Positions 34,398-41,860 of a stretch of DNA of 48,048 bases are shown here, piece after piece; position 1 is the first letter of the stretch, and every line of letters starts with the position of its first letter. The notes beneath the pieces were generated by a model. That model was given only the letters and a program-made list of their open reading frames with translations, did not search any database and had not been told where the DNA came from. The position numbers and the translations under genes are program-made. This DNA comes from Pirellulaceae bacterium (lineage in GTDB: Bacteria; Planctomycetota; Planctomycetia; Pirellulales; Pirellulaceae): the NCBI GenBank assembly GCA_016784735.1, contig JADHUC010000042.1, forward strand, positions 1 through 48,048, in the 5' to 3' direction.

Positions 34398-35798
34398 ATG
34401 AGAACCAAACCTCGAGAACGCACAAACAGGACCGTCGGGCTGCTTCTCACCGCGGGAATCCTCCTTGCGCCGCAAGCACTGCCTGCCCAGGAACAGCAGC
34501 CCGCCTGGCCGCAGTATCAGCATGATGCCGCCCGCAGCGGCTACACGCCGACAGGGCCCAAACCCCCGTTCAAGGAGGCGTGGAGCTTTGATTTCCTGGA
34601 ACAGAAAAGCAAAATCCATCCGGTGGTGCAGGCGATCGTCTACCAGGGAAAGGTCTTCGTCCCTTCACGCAACGGCAGGATCTTTGCCGTCGACGCCGTG
34701 ACGGGCAAACTGGTCTGGAAAAAGGAAGGTATCGGGCCAGCCCTGCATTCCGTGGGCTGCGCTGACGATAAGGTCTTCTGCGGGAGTCTTGACGGACACG
34801 TTTACGCCCTCAATGCCGCGGACGGCACCCCCGTCTGGAAGACCTTTGCCAATGTCCGCGGCTTCTGTGTGGCACCCTGTCTGGCCGAAGGCAGAATATT
34901 CCTGGGCTGCCGGAACGGGACTTTCTTTTGCCTCGACCAGAAGACCGGCAAGATCCTCTGGCAACGCGACACCGGCAACTTCATCTACCATACCGCGGCC
35001 TTTGCCGATGGCCGCGTCTTTGTGGGCAACGAGCAACTGGCCGCCCTCTGCCTCGACGCCCAGAGCGGCGAGATCCTCTGGAAGAAAACGGGCATGGTCG
35101 GAATGACCTTCATGAACGGCTGCGCCTTCATCGACCGCGGAAAGGCCATCTTCCGCACCTGGTCGGCCGCCAAAGCCACGTTGCTGCGAATCGACAAGGC
35201 AGCCTTGGATGCAGCGGTGAATCGGGGTGAGTGGTTTCCTTTTCCTGAGGCTCAGGAGCGGCGCATACTTGCCAACCTGAAGGAGAAGGAGATCGAGTAC
35301 CGCGAGATGTATGCATATGACGACGTGACTGGCGAGGAGCCCTACGTCCTGCCACACTCAAACGGTTCGTCGGTGGATGGGCCGTCCTTCGGGGTTTGCA
35401 GCGACGGCCGTGGCAATTGGATCACCTACCTGACAGTGGAGGGATGGCGCGGTCATCCCAACCTCATCTTCGCCAGGATTAACCCCGATACGGGCCGCAT
35501 GAAGGATGTGATCTGGACGCCGGACTGCAAGCTGCCGAACTCGGACGAGGCCAACGCGTTTTCCGTCGGTGGAGACATCCTCTTCTGCTCCGAACAGGAG
35601 GAAGGGGAGGCCGGCATCTTCACGGCCTTCGATCTGAAGGCCGTGAAACGCATCCCGATTCCCATTCTCTCTCGCTTCTACTCCTGGGATTTCGAATACA
35701 ACCACCAGCCTTTGTGCAATCCCATCGCCATCTCCGGAAACCGATTCTACAAGGTGACAAATCACGCGCTGCACTGCTGGGTTGGGAGCGGGCAATGA
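34398..35798 (+). CDS. Secreted PQQ-type beta-propeller protein
   Basis: 466 residues from the ATG at 34398, with a signal peptide (RTNRTVGLLLTAGILLAPQALPAQ). The first half holds four tryptophan-docking-type propeller repeats: GKLVWKKEG, GTPVWKTF, GKILWQRDTG and GEILWKKTG, each after a YALD/FAVDA-type strand. The second half is beta-rich with weaker repeats (GRGNWITYLTVEGW; ARINPDTGRM). Catalytic residues of true quinoprotein dehydrogenases are not evident, so a binding or scaffold role is likely. It overlaps the next gene by ATGA, so the two are translationally coupled. A GTG at 34389 is an alternative start. Confidence 0.85.
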   Translation: MRTKPRERTNRTVGLLLTAGILLAPQALPAQEQQPAWPQYQHDAARSGYTPTGPKPPFKEAWSFDFLEQKSKIHPVVQAIVYQGKVFVPSRNGRIFAVDAVTGKLVWKKEGIGPALHSVGCADDKVFCGSLDGHVYALNAADGTPVWKTFANVRGFCVAPCLAEGRIFLGCRNGTFFCLDQKTGKILWQRDTGNFIYHTAAFADGRVFVGNEQLAALCLDAQSGEILWKKTGMVGMTFMNGCAFIDRGKAIFRTWSAAKATLLRIDKAALDAAVNRGEWFPFPEAQERRILANLKEKEIEYREMYAYDDVTGEEPYVLPHSNGSSVDGPSFGVCSDGRGNWITYLTVEGWRGHPNLIFARINPDTGRMKDVIWTPDCKLPNSDEANAFSVGGDILFCSEQEEGEAGIFTAFDLKAVKRIPIPILSRFYSWDFEYNHQPLCNPIAISGNRFYKVTNHALHCWVGSGQ

Positions 35799-38434
35799 AT
35801 ACGCACATGAAAGCACAGATGAAACGACATTTGCTGACAGGCATCTCTCTGATTTTGTCCGTCGGCCATCCCCTGCTCATGGCGGAGCAGGCCCCGATAC
35901 CATGGGTTGCGGACAATGGCGAAATGCGACTCCACGACGCACCTCACGGCGAAAAGATGGCGGGGGGACTCGGCTGGACTCTCTTCGTCACCGACGACGG
36001 TTTCCGCCTCGGAAAGCGGGCCCATGTCTGCTTTCCCGAATGGTATTTCCGCAGTTGGGTCTGGTGCGGCGCCGAACCCTGCGCAGACCGCCTTGATCTC
36101 GGACTCTTCCGTCCCTCCGGCCTAACTGCGACCACCGGTAAGTTCGAAGCGACCTGGGCCGGCATGATTTTCAACGAGTCCTACCGGGAGGACGGCGAAC
36201 CCCGTTTCTTTAAGGCACATGTTTCCCGGCTTTCGCCGGCCGTGCTTCTCGAATTCGACGCCCGTAGCATCAATCTTTTCGAGAAGGCGAGGGTTGGCGG
36301 TTACGCCAAGTTAGACCCCAAACACAAGCATGCGAATCAGGAACCGTGGGCAGGCGACTGGCCGGGATCACTCTTGCCGAAGCACCTTGTCGTCGGAGGG
36401 GAAAGAGGGTGCAAGATCGTCCCGCGCGCCAGACTTCCCTTCCGCCTGTCCCCGGATGACCGCTGGATCCTGTGCTGGTACGGGGATGCCAGCAGGCTGC
36501 GTGCCGATGCCGCCCCCGGACATATGACGATCAGGACGGACTGTCCCGTGCTGATTGCATTCTCCCATCCGCCGGTGTCCATTCAGGCAGAAGAAGATCA
36601 TTTGCGTCTGGACTACGAGGACCCCGGCCCCAAGTCCCTTGCCGTGCTTCCCCTGCTGGGCGAACGGCTGCCCAGGGCTGTGGCCGGCGAAAAGCCGCGT
36701 CGCTTTCCCGCGCATGTCGGTTTTCCGCGAGGCAGTCATGGGTACCGCTTCGCGGAGTTGCCCGCCACGGAGGACTGGACCGCGCAATTGCCACCGCGCG
36801 TGCTGGCAATGTGTCGGCAATGGTACCGTCGACTGGGGCACTTCCCGATCGAGGTCACGGAGACCTTCCATTACCTACCGGAAACGGATGAATCCGTCAT
36901 CGCAGGAGAGATCCGCTTCGTTAAGGTACACGAACACGGTGTGCGCTTTGCCCCCCTTCCCCCGATGCTGGCCATGGCCGCACATAAGGAGTTTTCTGCC
37001 TTGAGTCTTTCGGCCCAACCGGTAGACACGGGTCTTGTCAGCAAGTGGGGGCCGTACTCGGGTTATGTGGACAGCAGCAGTTACAGGGTCAGCATCAAGG
37101 GACTGAACCGCTATGTATTGCAGCGGCGTCGGACTTTGCCCGAGGCGAAGGAGCCCGCGACCGTCCGGAAGGCGTTCGACGAGGAAGTGGAGAAAGTCGT
37201 CCGGGCTGGCATCCTTTCGCCCTGGCATGCCATTGTCTGTATGAACGCCGCCGGCCAGGCGAACTACATGCACTGCTGGGGAAATGACACCCGGCGGCAG
37301 GCTTGGGGAAATCCGGCGGAGAACCTCTACTACATCACGCAATGCTTGGATATCGCCTCGCCCGATTTGAACAGAGAATTGCTCGAACTGGCCAAAGCAT
37401 GGCAGAAGAAGTACCCCGCCGAAAAGAACTGCCACATGCCTTATGGCAAGGATGCCCCGCGGGAGCATTACCGGAATCGGATCGGAGCCGCTCTGCCGAG
37501 CAGGTCCCTCAACTTCCATTTCATCCATAACGTCATCCCCGTGGAGAGCCTCTATTTCCTGGCAGAGTATTACCACGCCCTTGGGGAGGCCCCGCCGGCT
37601 TTCCCGAGAATTATTGAACCCTACGCACGCCGGTCCGACTGGGCATCACTGGGGTTCAGGCGTGCCCCTAAGCTGTTCAAGGCCAGGGAACGGCCCAGCG
37701 CATTGACCGCCCCCTACAGTGAAGGGCTGCATTTCGATGTCATGGACAAAGAGGTCGGCCGCGGCGGGGTCGACGACCTCAATCGTTTCTTCGCCGGGGC
37801 GATCGGCCATGTCCGGCTCGCCCGGTTGCTCGGCGACGGGGAGCAGGAGCGGATCGGCCGTTATTACTTGGCGCGGAGTGCCGTCCTGCGCTACGCCATG
37901 GAGTGCTGGAAGGAATACCTGTACGAGAAAGATTTCATCGGCCTGCCGGAGCCTCCTGAGAACCCTCGTGTCTTTCACGGAGAAGGCTTGCTCCATGTCT
38001 TCGAGCGCCGCTCGCCGCACGACGATGCCCTGTGCGTCTGGGAGATGGACGAATTCAACCTAACCCTGCGAGTCACCGAGCCTTTCTCCGAGTGGAGCAG
38101 CCGCCTGAAGGCCTACTGGCATGTCGTTCCGGAGGTCGGGCGTTTTCTCCACGATCACTTGCGCGAACGAGTCTCACGTCAGGCCGAGCTTCTCGAACGG
38201 TCGCTGCCGGAGTGGTACTCCGCCTATGCCGACTGTGTCATCGCCGGGGAGCATTTCCACCTGCGGCCCGAGGACCCCTACCAATATTTCATGGTCCATG
38301 CCTGGGTAAGGAAAACCGATGCGGAGACGCTGTGGAAATACGCCGACCTGCCTTATGTGAACACCGGCGATTGGTACTATATTCACAAGCTGGCGGAAAC
38401 CATCAAGGCTTACCGGGGAGTAAGCTGGGAATGA
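35795..38434 (+). CDS. Large secreted protein of unknown function, coupled to the propeller gene
   Basis: 879 residues. The ATG at 35795 overlaps the preceding stop as ATGA, with GGGAG just upstream. The signal peptide is MKRHLLTGISLILSVGHPLLMA. The N-terminal part (about 25-380) looks beta-rich (LGWTLFVTDDGFRLG; VLLEFDARSINLFEK). The C-terminal part (about 420-870) looks helical with many aromatic pairs (YMHCWGNDTRRQAWGN; FHFIHNVIPVESLYFLAEYYH; WYSAYADCVIAGEHF; YQYFMVHAWVRKTDAETLW). That layout, beta-sandwich then helical toroid, is what polysaccharide lyases and six-hairpin glycosidases show, but I recognise no family motif and assign no activity. Confidence 0.8.
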   Translation: MNTHMKAQMKRHLLTGISLILSVGHPLLMAEQAPIPWVADNGEMRLHDAPHGEKMAGGLGWTLFVTDDGFRLGKRAHVCFPEWYFRSWVWCGAEPCADRLDLGLFRPSGLTATTGKFEATWAGMIFNESYREDGEPRFFKAHVSRLSPAVLLEFDARSINLFEKARVGGYAKLDPKHKHANQEPWAGDWPGSLLPKHLVVGGERGCKIVPRARLPFRLSPDDRWILCWYGDASRLRADAAPGHMTIRTDCPVLIAFSHPPVSIQAEEDHLRLDYEDPGPKSLAVLPLLGERLPRAVAGEKPRRFPAHVGFPRGSHGYRFAELPATEDWTAQLPPRVLAMCRQWYRRLGHFPIEVTETFHYLPETDESVIAGEIRFVKVHEHGVRFAPLPPMLAMAAHKEFSALSLSAQPVDTGLVSKWGPYSGYVDSSSYRVSIKGLNRYVLQRRRTLPEAKEPATVRKAFDEEVEKVVRAGILSPWHAIVCMNAAGQANYMHCWGNDTRRQAWGNPAENLYYITQCLDIASPDLNRELLELAKAWQKKYPAEKNCHMPYGKDAPREHYRNRIGAALPSRSLNFHFIHNVIPVESLYFLAEYYHALGEAPPAFPRIIEPYARRSDWASLGFRRAPKLFKARERPSALTAPYSEGLHFDVMDKEVGRGGVDDLNRFFAGAIGHVRLARLLGDGEQERIGRYYLARSAVLRYAMECWKEYLYEKDFIGLPEPPENPRVFHGEGLLHVFERRSPHDDALCVWEMDEFNLTLRVTEPFSEWSSRLKAYWHVVPEVGRFLHDHLRERVSRQAELLERSLPEWYSAYADCVIAGEHFHLRPEDPYQYFMVHAWVRKTDAETLWKYADLPYVNTGDWYYIHKLAETIKAYRGVSWE

Positions 38435-38534
38435 CAAGAGGAAACATCGAATATCGAACGAGGAACTTAGTTTCTTGAGACTGCGGTCGGCTTCGGTTGG
38501 TTTGCTCGCGTTGACGGTTGTTTCCTCAATGCCT

Positions 38535-40907
38535 TCAGCGCTTGCCCAGGAGCAGCACCCAGTCGTCGGTATCAGGCGTGCGGTAGGTGCCGCTCTCGGT
38601 CATCGAGGCGGGCTTCCTGGCCCCGTCACGTGGGTTGTACCACTGGGCTCCCAACCCTTCGACGAGTCGGCCTGACGTGAGCGTGATCTCGCCGCCACGC
38701 TCGAAGTACACGACAGCCAGATCGCCTGTGGGGGAACGGGATGCGTAAATCGGGACACCGCCACTCTCGTGGCCCGGCGACCAAAGCGAGGGCTCGCCGT
38801 TCGCGGACGTGCTCGTGGTGCGGAAGCGCACTTCGTACGCGCCGGCTGCCTGACCGAGTGTAAAGCTCCGATTGCCGGTGTCTTTGGACAGTGTGACGAT
38901 GCGCGCCGGGCCGCTCTGGGTGGTGTTTGCAGGGGAGATCCACGCTTCAAGTGCGAATGCCCGAGACCGCTGGATCGCCTTGGTGACTTTCCCGGCAGAC
39001 CCGGCGGAAGACACCAGCGTGGCAGACTTGATGCGCAGTCCGCCCTCCGGCAGCCATTGTACCGCGTCGGGCTTCTCGATGGCCAAATGCAGCGGCTCTC
39101 CGTGGCCCGCGGCGTCTCTGACCTTGTCGCCGTTGCCTTCCCGGAACGCGTAGAGCACCAGCGCACCAGACGGTCGCTCTCGGAGTCCCGCCTTGAAGCG
39201 GCGCGCAGTCTCTTCGGCGCTCAACGCGCGGTCGTACAGCGCGACTCGGTGGTAGTCGCCGAGCCACGGCCGGTCGCGGGTCAGTTCGTTGGCCAGCGCC
39301 AAGCGGAAGTCGGCGCCCCAGTTTGACATGTCCCCTCCGGCCGTTGCCGTTGCCGCCTGCTTGCCGTTCAAATACAGCATGGCCTGCCCATCCTTGTCGC
39401 GGGTGTAGACGAGATGCGTCAGCGATGTCTTGACCGGTCTGCCGTCGCGGACTTCGATCAGGTCGTCGTCGGGTTCGAGCGTCCACCACGGGATCGACGT
39501 GAAGAAATCCACGATGCGCCCATAGCCTTCGAGCATGACCATCGAGTCGTCCCCGCGGCCGTTGAGCCAGCCGCCGCCGGTGTCAGGACCCCAGCCCGTG
39601 CCCGTGTCGGCACGCTCGCCGGTGGTCTGGTATCCGCCGGCCATGTACATGCCCCAGGCGAGACGCCGACGGTTGTCGGCCGTGCGTGCGGGCCACTTTC
39701 TGTTGCCGCCCCAACGCGGGTAGTGGTCCTCGTAGCCATACTCCTCGTTGACTTGGGGCGTGGGGCGGCCGGTCTTGGCTTGCTTGTCCCGGCAGGCGCG
39801 GAGGAATCGGTAGCCACCGCCCTCGTCCCACTTCTGATGCATGGCAAAGTCGGCCCACGCAGATGTCCGGAAGGGGAACTCGCCGTGACCGTGAACGGAC
39901 GCCAGGTGGTCGTAGGGGTCACACTGTTTGATGAATGCGCCCATCTTGTTCGCCCATGCCTCGTCACGGAACAGGTGGTATTCGTTCGTAACGTCCCACA
40001 TGACGTTCGAAAACGGGGCGAAGCGGGCGACGGCGTAGCGATAGTAGCGCTGCTCGTCCTCGCCACCCATGCCCTTCTTGCCGAAGGGGTCCACGCCCGG
40101 TCGCCGGCCGTCTACGTGGAAGATCACCGATACGACCATGTCCAGATCGCGGGCGTGCCGCAGCAAGCGATCGTACTTCTGCCAGTGTGCCACGTTGAAG
40201 CGTGTCACGTCGAAGCCGGGCGTCTCGACGCTGTCCGGCCGCGCGGCGATCCAGGGATTCAGGAGAAACGAGAACTCGTCCGTCGGATACGCGTTCTCGT
40301 ACCACGCGCGCCCGTCCTTCACACGCCCGTTGATGACAACTCGCACCCGGTTGACCTGCAAGCGATGTAACCGGTCGAGGGCCTTGCGGATGTTCGCATC
40401 ATCCCAACCCATGAGCCAGTACGTGGTCGTGCCGTTCCAGAAGTGATGTTCGCCCGTGCCTTCCCAGAGGAAGTGCCAAGGATGCTTGGGGTCCACACGC
40501 ACCAACCCACGGCGTTCGGCCTCGCGGGCCGCAAAGGTCCCTTCGTGTTTTGTCTTGGACGTTCCGTGGCGACAAGTCACCGAGTAACGATGCTCGCCCG
40601 CCTGTGTAGGCATGAAGCGGATACGGAAGATGCTCCCGTCCTGCGAGTCGCAGAAGCCGTCCACCGCGACCGGCTTGCCGCCAGCCCGGCACAACTCGCC
40701 CCGGACAGTGACATCGGTGAACGGATTCGCGCCGTTCGGTCGCTCCACGGCGACCGTGACTTCGACGAAGTCATACCGTTCCACCTGGTCCGCAAACTGC
40801 GAGAAGCTCACGCGTTCTGCGGACACTGCGTCTTCGCCCACAAGAATCGCGATGGCGGCAACGAGCACACGGACAGTCACCCGCGGGTGGAACAAGTGCG
40901 AGGTCAT
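38535..40907 (-). CDS. DUF5060/DUF4038 (GH140-like) glycosidase with an inserted LamG-like domain in permuted order
   Basis: 790 residues. The ATG at 40907 follows GGGAG and a signal peptide is present. DUF5060 occupies about 25-130. The DUF4038 TIM barrel follows: acid/base Glu309 in WDVTNEYH and nucleophile Glu388 in VNEEYG. GH140 apiosidases of pectin side chains belong here. After WWTLEPDDDL the C-terminal domain is interrupted. Residues about 494-573 (LTHLVYTRD, LALANEL, RPWLGDYHRVALYDRALS) are the usual second half of a LamG/ConA-like module. Residues about 580-708 (VLYAFREGNG, LEAWISPANTTQ, GPARIVTLS, FTLGQ) are its usual first half. The order is therefore reversed. The collagen-binding-like end then resumes (VVYFERGG, WYNPRDG, DWVLLLG). 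Confidence 0.88.
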   Translation of the reverse strand: MTSHLFHPRVTVRVLVAAIAILVGEDAVSAERVSFSQFADQVERYDFVEVTVAVERPNGANPFTDVTVRGELCRAGGKPVAVDGFCDSQDGSIFRIRFMPTQAGEHRYSVTCRHGTSKTKHEGTFAAREAERRGLVRVDPKHPWHFLWEGTGEHHFWNGTTTYWLMGWDDANIRKALDRLHRLQVNRVRVVINGRVKDGRAWYENAYPTDEFSFLLNPWIAARPDSVETPGFDVTRFNVAHWQKYDRLLRHARDLDMVVSVIFHVDGRRPGVDPFGKKGMGGEDEQRYYRYAVARFAPFSNVMWDVTNEYHLFRDEAWANKMGAFIKQCDPYDHLASVHGHGEFPFRTSAWADFAMHQKWDEGGGYRFLRACRDKQAKTGRPTPQVNEEYGYEDHYPRWGGNRKWPARTADNRRRLAWGMYMAGGYQTTGERADTGTGWGPDTGGGWLNGRGDDSMVMLEGYGRIVDFFTSIPWWTLEPDDDLIEVRDGRPVKTSLTHLVYTRDKDGQAMLYLNGKQAATATAGGDMSNWGADFRLALANELTRDRPWLGDYHRVALYDRALSAEETARRFKAGLRERPSGALVLYAFREGNGDKVRDAAGHGEPLHLAIEKPDAVQWLPEGGLRIKSATLVSSAGSAGKVTKAIQRSRAFALEAWISPANTTQSGPARIVTLSKDTGNRSFTLGQAAGAYEVRFRTTSTSANGEPSLWSPGHESGGVPIYASRSPTGDLAVVYFERGGEITLTSGRLVEGLGAQWYNPRDGARKPASMTESGTYRTPDTDDWVLLLGKR

Positions 40908-41121
40908 GATTGGTCTCCCGAAAGCAGTTCATTCTTTCGTTGTCGAGTGGCAGACCGGACGCTACCATAGACCTGTCGCTGGGGCAAGATTCCGCCCGTG
41001 CGCATCCGTCTTGCGATTCAGGTAAGCCGGATCTGAGTTACGCAGGGCACTGGGGGAACAGCGACGCGTTCCTTTCTGTCGGTGGACTCTATCGGACAAT
41101 ACCGCTAGCGGGCGACTTCCA

Positions 41122-41562
41122 CTACCTAGGCTTGGTTGAACGCTGGGAGTCAAGCGGACAAATCTTCAAAGCCGGAATGGAACTCCCAGAAAACAGAGTC
41201 TTCTGCCCGCCGCCGGTTGATCGCCCCTGAATGCTTCCGCGTTTTGACCGAGCAGGATTCACGCAACGCACCCTGACTTCCTCGCCGGTGTCACGAAGTT
41301 TGAATACGACGTTGAGCGCTTTCGCCACTGTATTGATTTTCGCAATGATCGAAGCGTTCTCCTGGTACGTGTCGTATGAATGACCAACAAGCCGATCCAG
41401 GATTGTCTGGAACTGATCTCGCAACTCGCGCGACTGCAACCTCGCCAAGAGACGGTCAAGGGCCGAAGGTGCCGACTCCTCCCATTGGCTTTCCGGAAGG
41501 TCTTGGAGAATGATGTCTACAGCACTAGTGTCCAGGCCGGATTCTCTTGGCATGCGGTTCAT
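41122..41562 (-). CDS. Small hypothetical protein, function unknown
   Basis: 146 residues from the ATG at 41562 (GGGGG just upstream). The frame stays open to 41670, but the added 36 residues run through two operator-like repeats and are not used. The first 100 residues look like a real soluble helical protein (SALDRLLARLQSRELRDQF; YQENASIIAKINTVAKALNV) ending in a strand (VVFKLRDTGEEVRVRCVNP). The tail is basic and low in order. No signal peptide and no recognised domain. The twin upstream repeats suggest specific regulation; it is divergent from the giant surface-protein gene. Confidence 0.6.
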   Translation of the reverse strand: MNRMPRESGLDTSAVDIILQDLPESQWEESAPSALDRLLARLQSRELRDQFQTILDRLVGHSYDTYQENASIIAKINTVAKALNVVFKLRDTGEEVRVRCVNPARSKRGSIQGRSTGGGQKTLFSGSSIPALKICPLDSQRSTKPR

Positions 41563-41575
41563 TCCCCCATTGTCT

Positions 41576-41594
41576 GTTGTCCTAACAGGAAACA
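41576..41594 (-). promoter_or_regulatory. Operator-like repeat, promoter-proximal copy
   Basis: 19 bases, GTTGTCCTAACAGGAAACA on the plus strand, with an imperfect dyad (TCCT gtt AGGA on the minus strand). It lies 14-32 bases upstream of the start of the small gene. An exact second copy is at 41643. Confidence 0.55.
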
Positions 41595-41642
41595 GTTTTC
41601 GGGCACTGCTTTGGCGTAAGCGAATCACACTGAGGCAGATAT

Positions 41643-41661
41643 GTTGTCCTAACAGGAAACA
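41643..41661 (-). promoter_or_regulatory. Operator-like repeat, distal copy
   Basis: Exact direct repeat of 41576-41594, start-to-start distance 67 bases, within about 100 bases upstream of the same gene. Two identical dyads at promoter distance suggest cooperative binding by one regulator. Confidence 0.55.
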
Positions 41662-41683
41662 TAAGAACACAAGGAGAGTTCTG

Positions 41684-41700
41684 GGTCAATATACTTGACC
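41684..41700. promoter_or_regulatory. GGTCAA-N5-TTGACC palindrome
   Basis: Perfect 6-bp inverted repeat with a 5-base spacer in the divergent region upstream of the giant gene. TTGACC could also serve as a -35 box, but TATAAC at 41714 is only 13 bases away, shorter than usual. A regulator site is possible. Confidence 0.3.
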
Positions 41701-41860
41701 AAATGGTTGGGCCTATAACGATACAAATGGCCTTACACAGAGATCTCTAGGTTTGGTGGTGCTATGACGCGACTGGGTCACTAGATGCATTCCCCTCATA
41801 TTGGTTTATTTTGCCAACGCCGAGGGAATGACGGGTTTCCGCGCACGGCGGAGCGAAGTG

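Noticed and set aside
38475..38675. A plus-strand TTG frame encoding a good-looking signal peptide (LRLRSASVGLLALTV ... SALAQEQ) after the 879-residue gene.
   Set aside because: Its cleavage-site residues are antisense to the final codons of the glycosidase gene and the rest is antisense to that gene. No body of a secreted protein follows, so the similarity is probably chance.
41563..41670. A 36-residue N-terminal extension of the small minus-strand gene.
   Set aside because: The extension is encoded by the operator-like repeats and looks like non-coding translation; a Met with a G-rich site lies at 41562.
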